Of a DNA stretch of 64,000 bases, positions 11,675-25,800 are shown one piece after another. Position numbers and translations under genes: made by a program. How positions within the stretch are numbered: position 1 is the first letter of the stretch; the number at the start of each line of letters is the position of its first letter. This DNA comes from Calliopsis andreniformis (lineage: Eukaryota; Arthropoda; Insecta; Hymenoptera; Andrenidae), in the NCBI RefSeq assembly GCF_051401765.1, contig NW_027480504.1:1302001-1366000 (forward strand). The letters are read 5' to 3'. Below the pieces are notes generated by a model. The model made no database searches. It was not told the DNA's origin and was given only the letters and a program-made list of their open reading frames with translations.

Positions 11675-12499
11675 CTCAATCGTCAATCCTCAATCCCCAA
11701 TCCTCAATCTTCAATCCTCAATCCTCAATCCTCAATCCTCAATCCTCGATCCTCAATCTTCAGTCCTCAATACTCGATCTTCAATCCTCAATCCTCAATC
11801 CTCAATCCTCAATCCTCAATCCTCAGTCCTCAATCCTCAAACCTCAATCCTCAACCGTCAGTCCTCGTCCTCAATCCTCAACCCTCAATCCTCAATCCTC
11901 CCATCTTCAATCATCAATACTCAATCTTCAATCATCAATCCTCAATCCTCAGTCCTCAAACCTCAATCCTGAATCCTCAATCCTGAATCCTCAATCTTCA
12001 GCCCTGAGTCCTCAACAATCAGTTGCCAATCCTCAATCCTCAATCGAATATCCTCAATTCACAGCTTTCAATACACAATACTCAATCTGCAATCTTCAGA
12101 TCTCTATCCACAAACATCAATTCTCATCACTCAACCCTGAATACTCAGTCCCTAATCCTCAATCTTCAATCCCCAATCCTCAATCCTCAATCCTCAATCC
12201 TCAATCTTAATCTTCAATCCTCAATACACACTCTTCAATCCTCAACCCTCAATCCTCAATCCTCAATACTCAATCTTCAATCCTCATTCTTCAATCCTCA
12301 ATACCCAATCCTCAATCTTCAATCCTCAATCCTCAATCCTCAATCCTCAATCCTCAATCCTCAGCTTTCAATCCTCAATGCTCAATCTTCAATCCTCAAT
12401 CCTCAATACTCAATCTTCCATCCTCAATCCTCAATCCTCAATCCTCAATGCTCAATCCTCAATCCTCAATCCTCAAACATCAATCTTCAATCCTCAATA
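11675..12499. repeat. 825-bp tandem unit, copy 1
   Basis: This is followed head-to-tail by its copy at 12500-13324. The boundaries are well defined: both copies begin CAATACTCAATCGTC, and the sequence after the second copy switches to AATCTGCAATCC. Inside are a class V module (12012), a TCGTCC 6-mer, an 8-base unit around CCTCCCATCTTC and a TAATCT 6-mer. These give a net shift of minus one, matching 825 = 7x118 - 1. Confidence 0.9.
12012..12151. repeat. Landmark module, class V
   Basis: Has TCAATCG before AATATCC and ACAGCTT. It lies in the first 825-bp unit. Confidence 0.88.
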
Positions 12500-13324
12500 C
12501 TCAATCGTCAATCCTCAATCCCCAATCCTCAATCTTCAATCCTCAATCCTCAATCCTCAATCCTCAATCCTCGATCCTCAATCTTCAGTCCTCAATACTC
12601 GATCTTCAATCCTCAATCCTCAATCCTCAATCGTCAATCCTCAATCCTCAGTCCTCAATCCTCAAACCTCAATCCTCAACCGTCAGTCCTCGTCCTCAAT
12701 CCTCAACCCTCAATCCTCAATCCTCCCATCTTCAATCATCAATACTCAATCTTCAATCATCAATCCTCAATCCTCAGTCCTCAAACCTCAATCCTGAATC
12801 CTCAATCCTGAATCCTCAATCTTCAGCCCTGAGTCCTCAACAATCAGTTGCCAATCCTCAATCCTCAATCGAATATCCTCAATTCACAGTTTTCAATACA
12901 CAATACTCAATCTGCAATCTTCAGATCTCTATCCACAAACATCAATTCTCATCACTCAACCCTGAATACTCAGTCCCTAATCCTCAATCTTCAATCCCCA
13001 ATCCTCAATCCTCAATCCTCAATCCTCAATCTTAATCTTCAATCCTCAATACACACTCTTCAATCCTCAACCCTCAATCCTCAATCCTCAATACTCAATC
13101 TTCAATCCTCATTCTTCAATCCTCAATACCCAATCCTCAATCTTCAATCCTCAATCCTCAATCCTCAATCCTCAATCCTCAATCCTCAGCTTTCAATCCT
13201 CAATGCTCAATCTTCAATCCTCAATCCTCAATACTCAATCTTCCATCCTCAATCCTCAATCCTCAATCCTCAATGCTCAATCCTCAATCCTCAATCCTCA
13301 AACATCAATCTTCAATCCTCAATA
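12500..13324. repeat. 825-bp tandem unit, copy 2
   Basis: Near-identical to the preceding unit, with a module at 12837. Part of it (12400-13240) also recurs at about 22001-22823 with offset 9,601, so this unit type was used again at the edge of the 8,664-bp HOR. Confidence 0.9.
12837..12976. repeat. Landmark module, class V
   Basis: Copy in the second 825-bp unit. It reads ACAGTTT where the first reads ACAGCTT. Confidence 0.88.
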
Positions 13325-14160
13325 CTCAATCTGCAATCCTCAATCCTCAATCCTCAATCCTCAATCCTCATTCTTCAATCCTCAATGCCCAGTCCTCAAT
13401 CTTCAATCCTCAATCCTCAATCCTCAATTCTCAATCCTGAATCCTCAGTCCTCAATCCACAATCCTCAATCCTCAAACCTCAATCGTCAATCGTCAGCCC
13501 TCGTCCTCAATCCTCAACACTCAATCCTCAATCCTCAATATTCAATCGTCAATACTCAATCCTCAATCCTCAACCATCAATCTTCAATCCTCAATACTCA
13601 ATCTGCAATCCTCAATCCTCAATCCTCAATCCTCAATCCTCATTCTTCAATCCCCAATGCCCAGTCCTCAATCTTCAATCCTCAATCCTCAATCCTCAAT
13701 TCTCAATCCTCAATCCTCAATCATCAATACTCAATCTTCAATCCTCAATCCTCAATCCTCAATCCTCAATACTGAATCCTCAAACCTCAATACTCTATCC
13801 TCAGTCCTCAATCCTCATTCTTCAATCCTCAATACCCAAAACTCAATCTTCAATCCTCAATCCTCGATCCTCAATTCTCAATCCTCAATACTCAATCTCC
13901 AATCCTCAAACCTCAGTCCTCACACCTCAATCCTCAGTCCCCAATCCCCAATCTTCAACCCTCAAGCCTCAATCCTCAATCCTCGATCCTCAGTCCTCAA
14001 TCCTTAATCCTCAATCCTCAATCCTCAATCTTCAATCCTCAATCCTCAATACTGAATCCTCAAACCTCAATACTCTATCCTCAGTCCTCAATCCTCATTC
14101 TTCAATCCTCAATACCCAAAACTCAATCTTCAATCCTCAATCCTCGATCCTCAATTCTCA
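13325..14160. repeat. Transition segment with a 280-bp-spaced duplication
   Basis: Heptamer satellite between the 825-bp pair and the 8,664-bp HOR. It holds a CpG/hexamer landmark at 13480 and a short duplication, 13746-13892 repeated at 14026-14172 (offset 280 = 40 heptamers). Both copies carry the rare AATACCCAAAACTC variant. No gene is seen. Confidence 0.8.
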
Positions 14161-15069
14161 ATCCTCAATACTCAATCTTCCATCCTCAATCCTCAACCCT
14201 CAATCCTCAATGCTCAATCCTCAATCCTCAATCCTCAAACATCAATCTTCAATCCTCAATACTCAATCTGCAATCCTCAATCCTCAATCCTCGATCCTCA
14301 ATCCTCATTCTTCAATCCTCAATGCCCAGTCCTCAATCTTCAATCCTCAATCCTCAATCCTCAATTCTCAAACTTCAATCCTCAATCCTCAATCCTCAAT
14401 TCTCAATCCTAAATCCTCAGTCCTCAGTCCTCAAACCTCTACCCTCAACCCTCAGCCCTGATCCTCAATCCTCAATCCTCAATCCCCAATCCTCAGTCCT
14501 CAATCCACAATCCTCAATCCTCAAACCTCAATCGTCAATCGTCAGCCCTCGTCCTCAATCCTCAACACTCAATCCTCAATCCTCAATATTCAATCATCAA
14601 TACTCAATCTTCAATCCTCAATCCTCAATCTTCAATCCTCAATCCTCAATCCTCAATCCTCAATCCTCAACTTTCAATCCTCAATACTCAATCTTCAATC
14701 CTCAATCCTCAATACTCAATCTTCCATCCTCAATCCTCAATCCTCAATCCTCAATGCTCAATCCTCAATCCTCAATCCTCAATCCTCAATCCTCAATCCT
14801 CAATGCTCAATCTTGAATCCTCAATCCTCAACCATCAATCTTCAGTCCTCAATACTCAATCTGCAATCCTCAATCCTCAATCCTCAATCCTCAATCCTCA
14901 TTCTTCAATCCTCAATGCCCAGTCCTCAATATTCAATCCACAATCCTCAATCCTCAATTCTCAGCCCTCAATACTCAATCCTCAGTCGTCAGTCCTCAAT
15001 CCCCAATCCTCAATCTTCAATCCTCGAACCTCAATCCTCAATCCTCAATCCTCAATCTTCAATCCTCAA

Positions 15070-16355
15070 CACTCAATCTTCCATCATCAATCCTCAATCC
15101 TCCATCCTCAATGCTCAATCCTCAATCCTCAATCCTCAACCATCAATCTTCAATCCTCAATACTGAATCTGCAATCCTCAATCCTCAATCCTCAATCCTC
15201 AATCCTCATTCTTCAATCCTCAATGCCCAGTCCTCAATCTTCAATCCTCAATCCTCAATCCTCAACTCTCAATCCTCAATCCTCAATCATCAATACTCAA
15301 TCTTCAATCCTCAATCCTCAATCCTCAATCCTCAATACTGAATCCTCAAACCTCAATAGTGTATCCTCAATCCTCAATCCTCATTCTTCAATCCTCAATA
15401 CCCAAAACTCAATCTTCAATCCTCAATCCTCAATCCTCAATTCTCAATCCTCAATCCTCAATCCTCAGGCCTCAAACATCAATACTCAACCCTCGGTCCT
15501 CGTCCTCAATCCACAACCCTCAATCCTCAATCCTCAGTCCTCTATCCTCAACCCTCAATCCTCAAACCTCAATCCTCAACCGTCAGTCCCCGTCGTCAAT
15601 CCTCAAACATGAATCCTCAATCCTCAGGCTTGAATCATCAATACTCAATCTTCAATCCTCAATCCTCAATCCTCATTCCTCAATCCTCAATCCACATTCT
15701 TCAATCCTCATTCTTCAATCTTCAATCCTCAATACTCAATCTGCAATCCTCAATCCTCAATCCTCAATCCTCATTCTTCAATCCTCAATGCCCAGTCCTC
15801 AATATTCAATCCTCAATCCTCAATCCTCAATTCTCAATCCTCAATCCTCAATCCTCAATCTTCAATCCTCAATCTTCAATCCTCAATACTCAATCTTCAA
15901 TCCTCAATCCTCAATTCTCAATCCTCAATGCTCAATACTCAATCGTCAATCCTCAATCCCAAATCCTCAATCTTCAATCCTCAATCCTCAATCCTCAATC
16001 GTCAATCCTCAATCTTCGGTCCTCAATCCTCAGCCCTCATCCTCAATCCTCAATCCTCAATCCTCAATCCTCAATCCTCAATCTTCAATCCTCAATACTC
16101 AATCTGCAATCCTCAATCCTCAGTCCGCAATCCTCAATCCCCAATCCTCAATCCTCAGTCCGCAATCCTCAATCCCCAATCCTCAATCCTCAACTGTCAG
16201 TCCCCGTCCTCAATCCTCAAACATGAATCCTCAATTCTCAGTCTTCAATCATCAATACGCAATCTTCAATCCTCAATCCTCAATCCCCATTCCTCAATCC
16301 TCAATCCTCATTCCTCAATCCTCATTCTTCAATCCTCAACACCCTATCCTCAATC
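15070..16355. repeat. 1.3-kb sub-block, first of four copies
   Basis: It recurs at about 17660-18944, 19511-20795 and 23734-25019. It carries distinctive AATAGTGTATCC, TCAGGCC, CCGTCGTCAATCC and TCAGTCCGCAATCC variants. It gives the HOR its internal 2,589- and 1,851-bp periods. Small copy-specific changes exist, such as AACTGTCAG near 16195 against AACCGTCAG near 18781. Confidence 0.85.
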
Positions 16356-17088
16356 TTCAATCCTCAATCCTCAACTCTCAATCCTCAATCCTCAGTCCTC
16401 AGTCCACGAACCTCAATCCTCAATCCTCAGCCCTCATCCTCAATCCTCAATCCTCAAACTTCAATCCTCAATCCTCAATCCTCAATTCTCAATCCTCAAT
16501 CCTCAGTCCTCAGTCCTCAAACCTCTACCCTCAACCCTCAGCCCTCATCCTCAATCCTCAATCCTCAATCCTCAATCCTCAGTCCTCAACCCACAATCCT
16601 CAATCCTCAAACCTCAGTCGTCAATCGTCAGCCCTCGTCCTCAATCCTCAACACTCAATCCTCAATCCTCAATATTCAATCATCAATACTCAATCTTCAA
16701 TCCTCAATCCTCAATCTTCAATCCTCAATCCTCAATTCTCAGTCCTCAATACTCAATCCTCAATCGTCAATCCTCAATCCCCAATCCTCAATCTTCAATC
16801 CTCGATCCTCAATCCTCAATCGTCAATCCTCAATCTTCAATCCTCAATACTCAATCTTCAATCCTCAATCCTCAATCCTCAATCCTCAATCCTCAATCCT
16901 CAATGCTCAATCCTCAATTCTCAATCCTCAACCACAATCTTCAGTCCTCAATACTCAATCTGCAATCCTCAATCGTCAATCCTCAATCCTCAATCCTCAA
17001 TCCTCATTCTTCAATCCTCAATGCCCAGTCCTCAATCTTCAACCCTCAATCCTCAATCCTCAATTCTCAATCCTCAATCCTCAATCCT

Positions 17089-18939
17089 CAATCTTCAATC
17101 CTCAATACTCAATCTCCAATTCTCAAACCTCAGTCCTCAAACCTCAATTCTGAGTCCTCAAATCTCAATTCTGAATCCTCAATCCTGAACCCTCAATCTT
17201 CAGCCCTCAGTCCTCAACTATCAGTTGTCAATCTTCAATCCTCAACAGAATATCCTCAATTCACAGGTTTCAATACTCAATACTCAACCTGAAATCTTCA
17301 AATCTCTATCCACAAACATCAATTCTCATCACTCAACCCTCAACACTCAGTCCCCAATCCTCAATCTTCAATCCTCAATCCTCAAACCTCAATCCTCAAT
17401 CCTCAACCTTCAATCCTCAATACTCAATCTTCAATGCTCAATCCTCAATCCTCGGTACTCAATCCTCAATCGTCGATCTCCAATCCTGAATACTCAATCT
17501 TCAATACTCAATCCTCAATCCTCAATCCTCAATCCTCAATCCTCATTCTTCAATCCTCAATACCCAATCCTCAATCTTCAATCCTCAATCCTCAATCCTC
17601 AATCCTCAATCCTCAACTTTCGATCCTCAATACTCAATCTTCAATCCTCAATCCTCAATACTCAATCTTCCATCCTCAATCCTCAATCCTCAATCCTCAA
17701 TGCTCAATCCTCAATCCTCAATCCTCAACCATCAATCTTCAATCCTCAATACTCAATCTGCAATCCTCAATCCTCAATCCTCAATCCTCAATCCTCATTC
17801 TTCAATCCTCAATGCCCAGTCCTCAATCTTCAATCCTCAATCCTCAATCCTCAACTCTCAATCCTCAATCCTCAATCATCAATACTCAATCTTCAATCCT
17901 CAATCCTCAATCCTCAATCCTCAATACTGAATCCTCAAACCTCAATAGTGTATCCTCAATCCTCAATCCTCATTCTTCAATCCTCAATACCCAAAACTCA
18001 ATCTTCAATCCTCAATCCTCAATCCTCAATTCTCAATCCTCAATCCTCAATCCTCAGGCCTCAAACATCAATACTCAACCCTCGGTCCTCGTCCTCAATC
18101 CACAACCCTCAATCCTCAATCCTCAGTCCTCTATCCTCAACCCTCAATCCTCAAACCTCAATCCTCAACCGTCAGTCCCCGTCGTCAATCCTCAAACATG
18201 AATCCTCAATCCTCAGGCTTGAATCATCAATACTCAATCTTCAATCCTCAATCCTCAATCCTCATTCCTCAATCCTCAATCCTCATTCTTCAATCCTCAT
18301 TCTTCAATCTTCAATCCTCAATACTCAATCTGCAATCCTCAATCCTCAATCCTCAATCCTCATTCTTCAATCCTCAATGCCCAGTCCTCAATATTCAATC
18401 CTCAATCCTCAATCCTCAATTCTCAATCCTCAATCCTCAATCCTCAATCTTCAATCCTCAATCTTCAATCCTCAATACTCAATCTTCAATCCTCAATCCT
18501 CAATTCTCAATGCTCAATGCTCAATACTCAATCGTCAATCCTCAATCCCAAATCCTCAATCTTCAATCCTCAATCCTCAATCCTCAATCGTCAATCCTCA
18601 ATCTTCGGTCCTCAATCCTCAGCCCTCATCCTCAATCCTCAATCCTCAATCCTCAATCCTCAATCCTCAATCTTCAATCCTCAATACTCAATCTGCAATC
18701 CTCAATCCTCAGTCCGCAATCCTCAATCCCCAATCCTCAATCCTCAGTCCGCAATCCTCAATCCCCAATCCTCAATCCTCAACCGTCAGTCCCCGTCCTC
18801 AATCCTCAAACATGAATCCTCAATTCTCAGTCTTCAATCATCAATACGCAATCTTCAATCCTCAATCCTCAATCCCCATTCCTCAATCCTCAATCCTCAT
18901 TCCTCAATCCTCATTCTTCAATCCTCAACACCCTATCCT
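17089..18939. repeat. 1,851-bp tandem unit, copy 1
   Basis: Followed directly by its copy at 18940-20790. The unit starts in AATACTCAATCTCC and runs through a class III module (17214). It holds four one-base-short repeats that I can locate: near 18077, 18180, 18617 and 18790. Four missing bases predict a length of 4 less than a multiple of 7, and 1,851 = 7x265 - 4. Confidence 0.88.
17214..17353. repeat. Landmark module, class III
   Basis: Starts TCAACTA. It has TCAACAG, ACAGGTT and TCAACCT followed by GAAATCT. It lies at the head of the first 1,851-bp unit. Confidence 0.88.
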
Positions 18940-20790
18940 CAATCTTCAATCCTCAATACTCAATCTCCAATTCTCAAACCTCAGTCCTCAAACCTCAATT
19001 CTGAGTCCTCAAATCTCAATTCTGAATCCTCAATCCTGAACCCTCAATCTTCAGCCCTCAGTCCTCAACTATCAGTTGTCAATCTTCAATCCTCAACAGA
19101 ATATCCTCAATTCACAGGTTTCAATACTCAATACTCAACCTGAAATCTTCAAATCTCTATCCACAAACATCAATTCTCATCACTCAACCCTCAACACTCA
19201 GTCCCCAATCCTCAATCTTCAATCCTCAATCCTCAAACCTCAATCCTCAATCCTCAACTTTCAATCCTCAATACTCAATCTTCAATGCTCAATCCTCAAT
19301 CCTCGGTACTCAATCCTCAATCGTCGATCTCCAATCCTGAATACTCAATCTTCAATACTCAATCCTCAATCCTCAATCCTCAATCCTCAATCCTCATTCT
19401 TCAATCCTCAATACCCAATCCTCAATCTTCAATCCTCAATCCTCAATCCTCAATCCTCAATCCTCAACTTTCGATCCTCAATACTCAATCTTCAATCCTC
19501 AATCCTCAATACTCAATCTTCCATCCTCAATCCTCAATCCTCAATCCTCAATGCTCAATCCTCAATCCTCAATCCTCAACCATCAATCTTCAATCCTCAA
19601 TACTCAATCTGCAATCCTCAATCCTCAATCCTCAATCCTCAATCCTCATTCTTCAATCCTCAATGCCCAGTCCTCAATCTTCAATCCTCAATCCTCAATC
19701 CTCAACTCTCAATCCTCAATCCTCAATCATCAATACTCAATCTTCAATCCTCAATCCTCAATCCTCAATCCTCAATACTGAATCCTCAAACCTCAATAGT
19801 GTATCCTCAATCCTCAATCCTCATTCTTCAATCCTCAATACCCAAAACTCAATCTTCAATCCTCAATCCTCAATCCTCAATTCTCAATCCTCAATCCTCA
19901 ATCCTCAGGCCTCAAACATCAATACTCAACCCTCGGTCCTCGTCCTCAATCCACAACCCTCAATCCTCAATCCTCAGTCCTCTATCCTCAACCCTCAATC
20001 CTCAAACCTCAATCCTCAACCGTCAGTCCCCGTCGTCAATCCTCAAACATGAATCCTCAATCCTCAGGCTTGAATCATCAATACTCAATCTTCAATCCTC
20101 AATCCTCAATCCTCATTCCTCAATCCTCAATCCTCATTCTTCAATCCTCATTCTTCAATCTTCAATCCTCAATACTCAATCTGCAATCCTCAATCCTCAA
20201 TCCTCAATCCTCATTCTTCAATCCTCAATGCCCAGTCCTCAATATTCAATCCTCAATCCTCAATCCTCAATTCTCAATCCTCAATCCTCAATCCTCAATC
20301 TTCAATCCTCAATCTTCAATCCTCAATACTCAATCTTCAATCCTCAATCCTCAATTCTCAATCCTCAATGCTCAATACTCAATCGTCAATCCTCAATCCC
20401 AAATCCTCAATCTTCAATCCTCAATCCTCAATCCTCAATCGTCAATCCTCAATCTTCGGTCCTCAATCCTCAGCCCTCATCCTCAATCCTCAATCCTCAA
20501 TCCTCAATCCTCAATCCTCAATCTTCAATCCTCAATACTCAATCTGCAATCCTCAATCCTCAGTCCGCAATCCTCAATCCCCAATCCTCAATCCTCAGTC
20601 CGCAATCCTCAATCCCCAATCCTCAATCCTCAACCGTCAGTCCCCGTCCTCAATCCTCAAACATGAATCCTCAATTCTCAGTCTTCAATCATCAATACGC
20701 AATCTTCAATCCTCAATCCTCAATCCCCATTCCTCAATCCTCAATCCTCATTCCTCAATCCTCATTCTTCAATCCTCAACACCCTATCCT
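18940..20790. repeat. 1,851-bp tandem unit, copy 2
   Basis: Near-identical to the previous unit. A rare difference is CAATGCTCAATGC near 18510 against CAATCCTCAATGC near 20361. After 20790 the array continues with the sequence also found after about 16350, so the duplication is a simple tandem insertion into the 8,664-bp HOR. Confidence 0.88.
19065..19204. repeat. Landmark module, class III
   Basis: Copy of the previous module in the second 1,851-bp unit. Confidence 0.88.
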
Positions 20791-21863
20791 CAATCTTCAA
20801 TCCTCAATCCTCAACTCTCAATCCTCAATCCTCAGTCCTCAGTCCACGAACCTCAATCCTCAATCCTCAGCCCTCATCCTCAATCCTCAATACTCAAACT
20901 TCAATCCTCAATCCTCAATCCTCAATTCTCAATCCTCAATCCTCAGTCCTCAGTCCTCAAACCTCTACCCTCAACCCTCAGCCCTCATCCTCAATCCTCA
21001 ATCCTCAATCCTCAATCCTCAGTCCTCAACCCACAATCCTCAATCCTCAAACCTCAGTCGTCAATCGTCAGCCCTCGTCCTCAATCCTCAACACTCAATC
21101 CTCAATCCTCAATATTCAATCATCAATACTCAATCTTCAATCCTCAATCCTCAATCTTCAATCCTCAATCCTCAATTCTCAGTCCTCAATACTCAATCCT
21201 CAATCGTCAATCCTCAATCCCCAATCCTCAATGTTCAATCCTCGATCCTCAATCCTCAATCGTCAATCCTCAATCTTCAATCCTCAATACTCAATCTTCA
21301 ATCCTCAATCCTCAATCCTCAATCCTCAATCCTCAATCCTCAATGCTCAATCCTCAATTCTCAATCCTCAACCAGAATCTTCAGTCCTCAATACTCAATC
21401 TGCAATCCTCAATCGTCAATCCTCAATCCTCAATCCTCAATCCTCATTCTTCAATCCTCAATGCCCAGTCCTCAATCTTCAACCCTCAATCCTCAATCCT
21501 CAATTCTCAATCCTCAATCCTCAATCCTCATTCTTCAATCCTCAATACCCAATCCTCAATCTTCAATCCTCAATCCTCAATCCTCAATCCTCAATCCTCA
21601 ATCCTCAGCTTTCAATCCTCAATGCTCAATCTTCAATCCTCAATCCTCAATACTCAATCTTCCATCCTCAATCCTCAAGCCTCAATCCTCAATCCTCGAT
21701 CCTCAGTCCTCAATCCTTAATCCTCAATCCTCAATCCTCAATCTTCAATCCTCAATACTCAATCTCCAATCCTCAAACCTCAGTCCTCAAACCTCAATTC
21801 TGAATCCTCAAATCTCAATTCTGCATCCTCAGTCCTGAACCGTCAATCTTCAGCTCTCAGTCC

Positions 21864-22003
21864 TCAACAATCAGTTGTCAATTCTCAATCCTCAATAGAA
21901 TATACTCAATTCACAGCTTTCAATACACAATACTCAATCTGCAATCTTCAAATCTCTATCCACAAACATCAATTCTCATCACTCGACCCTCAACACTCAG
22001 TCC
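21864..22003. repeat. Landmark module, class IV
   Basis: Has TCAATAG with AATATAC, ACAGCTT, ACAATAC and a private TCGACCC near the end. Confidence 0.87.
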
Positions 22004-22437
22004 TCAATGTTCAATCCTCAATCCTCAATCGTCAATCTTCAATCCTCAATACTCAATCTTCAATACTCAATCCTCAATTCTCAATACTCAATGCTGAATA
22101 CTCAATCGTCAATCCTCAATCCCCAATCCTCAATCTTCAATCCTCAACCCTCAATCCTCAATCCTCAATCCTCGATCCTCAATCTTCAGTCCTCAATACT
22201 CGATCTTCAATCCTCAATCCTCAATCCTCAATCCTCAATCCTCAATCCTCAGTCCTCAATCCTCAAACCTCAATCCTCAACCGTCAGTCCTCGTCCTCAA
22301 TCCTCAACCCTCAATCCTCAATCCTCCCATCTTCAATCATCAATACCCAATCTTCAATCATCAATCCTCAATCCTCAGTCCTCAAACCTCAATCCTGAAT
22401 CCTCAATCCTGAATCCTCAATCTTCAGCCCTGAGTCC

Positions 22438-22577
22438 TCAACAATCAGTTGCCAATCCTCAACCCTCAATCGAATATCCTCAATTCACAGTTTTCAATAC
22501 ACAATACTCAATCTGCAATCTTCAGATCTCTATCCACAAACATCAATTCTCATCACTCAACCCTGAATACTCAGTCC
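22438..22577. repeat. Landmark module, class V
   Basis: Matches 12837 at offset 9,601. It has TCAACCC before TCAATCG, where 12837 has TCAATCC. Confidence 0.88.
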
Positions 22578-22823
22578 CTAATCCTCAATCTTCAATCCCC
22601 AATCCTCAATCCTCAATCCTCAATCCTCAACCTTAATCTTCAATCCTCAATACACACTCTTCAATCCTCAATCCTCAATCCTCAATCCTCAATCCTCAAT
22701 CTTCAATCCTCATTCTTCAATCCTCAATACCCAATCCTCAATCTTCAATCCTCAATCCTCAATCCTCAATCCTCAATTCTCAATCCTCAGCTTTCAATCC
22801 TCAATACTCAATCTTCAATCCTC

Positions 22824-25800
22824 AATCCTCAATACTCAATCTTCCATCCTCAATCCTCAACCCTCAATCCTCAATGCTCAATCCTCAATCCTCAATCCTC
22901 AAACATCAATCTTCAATCCTCAATACTCAATCTGCAATCCTCAATCCTCAATCCTCGATCCTCAATCCTCATTCTTCAATCCTCAATGCCCAGTCCTCAA
23001 TGTTCAATCCTCAATCCTCAATCCTCAATTCTCAAACTTCAATCCTCAATCCTCAATCCTCAATTCTCAATCCTAAATCCTCAGTCCTCAGTCCTCAAAC
23101 CTCTACCCTCAACCCTCAGCCCTGATCCTCAATCCTCAATCCTCAATCCCCAATCCTCAGTCCTCAATCCACAATCCTCAATCCTCAAACCTCAATCGTC
23201 AATCGTCAGCCCTCGTCCTCAATCCTCAACACTCAATCCTCAATCCTCAATATTCAATCATCAATACTCAATCTTCAATCCTCAATCCTCAATCTTCAAT
23301 CCTCAATCCTCAATCCTCAATCCTCAATCCTCAACTTTCAATCCTCAATACTCAATCTTCAATCCTCAATCCTCAATACTCAATCTTCCATCCTCAATCC
23401 TCAATCCTCAATCCTCAATGCTCAATCCTCAATCCTCAATCCTCAATCCTCAATCCTCAATCCTCAATGCTCAATCTTGAATCCTCAATCCTCAACCATC
23501 AATCTTCAGTCCTCAATACTCAATCTGCAATCCTCAATCCTCAATCCTCAATCCTCAATCCTCATTCTTCAATCCTCAATGCCCAGTCCTCAATATTCAA
23601 TCCACAATCCTCAATCCTCAATTCTCAGCCCTCAATACTCAATCCTCAGTCGTCAGTCCTCAATCCCCAATCCTCAATCTTCAATCCTCGAACCTCAATC
23701 CTCAATCCTCAATCCTCAATCTTCAATCCTCAACACTCAATCTTCCATCCTCAATCCTCAATCCTCCATCCTCAATGCTCAATCCTCAATCCTCAATCCT
23801 CAACCATCAATCTTCAATCCTCAATACTGAATCTGCAATCCTCAATCCTCAATCCTCAATCCTCAATCCTCATTCTTCAATCCTCAATGCCCAGTCCTCA
23901 ATCTTCAATCCTCAATCCTCAATCCTCAACTCTCAATCCTCAATCCTCAATCATCAATACTCAATCTTCAATCCTCAATCCTCAATCCTCAATCCTCAAT
24001 ACTGAATCCTCGAACCTCAATAGTGTATCCTCAATCCTCAATCCTCATTCTTCAATCCTCAATACCCAAAACTCAATCTTCAATCCTCAATCCTCAATCC
24101 TCAATTCTCAATCCTCAATCCTCAATCCTCAGGCCTCAAACATCAATACTCAACCCTCGGTCCTCGTCCTCAATCCACAACCCTCAATCCTCAATCCTCA
24201 GTCCTCTATCCTCAACCCTCAATCCTCAAACCTCAATCCTCAACCGTCAGTCCCCGTCGTCAATCCTCAAACATGAATCCTCAATCCTCAGGCTTGAATC
24301 ATCAATACTCAATCTTCAATCCTCAATCCTCAATCCTCATTCCTCAATCCTCAATCCTCATTCTTCAATCCTCATTCTTCAATCTTCAATCCTCAATACT
24401 CAATCTGCAATCCTCAATCCTCAATCCTCAATCCTCATTCTTCAATCCTCAATGCCCAGTCCTCAATATTCAATCCTCAATCCTCAATCCTCAATTCTCA
24501 ATCCTCAATCCTCAATCCTCAATCTTCAATCCTCAATCTTCAATCCTCAATACTCAATCTTCAATCCTCAATCCTCAATTCTCAATCCTCAATGCTCAAT
24601 ACTCAATCGTCAATCCTCAACCCCAAATCCTCAATCTTCAATCCTCAATCCTCAATCCTCAATCGTCAATCCTCAATCTTCGGTCCTCAATCCTCAGCCC
24701 TCATCCTCAATCCTCAATCCTCAATCCTTAATCCTCAATCCTCAATCTTCAATCCTCAATACTCAATCTGCAATCCTCAATCCTCAGTCCGCAATCCTCA
24801 ATCCCCAATCCTCAATCCTCAGTCCGCAATCCTCAATCCCCAATCCTCAATCCTCAACTGTCAGTCCCCGTCCTCAATCCTCAAACATGAATCCTCAATT
24901 CTCAGTCTTCAATCATCAATACGCAATCTTCAATCCTCAATCCTCAATCCCCATTCCTCAATCCTCAATCCTCATTCCTCAATCCTCATTCTTCAATCCT
25001 CAACACCCTATCCTCAATCTTCAATCCTCAATCCTCAACTCTCAATCCTCAATCCTCAGTCCTCAGTCCACGAACCTCAATCCTCAATCCTCAGCCCTCA
25101 TCCTCAATCCTCAATCCTCAAACTTCAATCCTCAATCCTCAATCCTCAATTCTCAATCCTCAATCCTCAGTCCTCAGTCCTCAAACCTCTACCCTCAACC
25201 CTCAGCCCTCATCCTCAATCCTCAATCCTCAATCCTCAATCCTCAGTCCTCAACCCACAATCCTCAATCCTCAAACCTCAGTCGTCAATCGTCAGCCCTC
25301 GTCCTCAATCCTCAACACTCAATCCTCAATCCTCAATATTCAATCATCAATACTCAATCTTCAATCCTCAATCCTCAATCTTCAATCCTCAATCCTCAAT
25401 TCTCAGTCCTCAATACTCAATCCTCAATCGTCAATCCTCAATCCCCAATCCTCAATCTTCAATCCTCGATCCTCAATCCTCAATCGTCAATCCTCAATCT
25501 TCAATCCTCAATACTCAATCTTCAATCCTCAATCCTCAATCCTCAATCCTCAATCCTCAATCCTCAATGCTCAATCCTCAATTCTCAATCCTCAACCACA
25601 ATCTTCAGTCCTCAATACTCAATCTGCAATCCTCAATCGTCAATCCTCAATCCTCAATCCTCAATCCTCATTCTTCAATCCTCAATGCCCAGTCCTCAAT
25701 CTTCAACCCTCAATCCTCAATCCTCAATTCTCAATCCTCAATCCTCAATCCTCAATCTTCAATCCTCAATACTCAATCTCCAATTCTCAAACCTCAGTCC

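Larger units (their letters stand above)
14160..22823. repeat. 8,664-bp higher-order repeat, full copy
   Basis: The next copy begins at 22824. The offset of 8,664 holds through 14322/22986, 15111/23775, 17225/25889 and 17700/26364. Few point differences are visible, for example CAATCTTC near 14336 against CAATGTTC near 23000. The unit contains a nested 1,851-bp tandem pair (17089-20790) and a 1.3-kb sub-block present three times (about 15070, 17660 and 19511). Modules lie at 17214, 19065, 21864 and 22438. The spacing of sub-blocks is 2,589 + 1,851 + 4,224 = 8,664. Confidence 0.9.
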
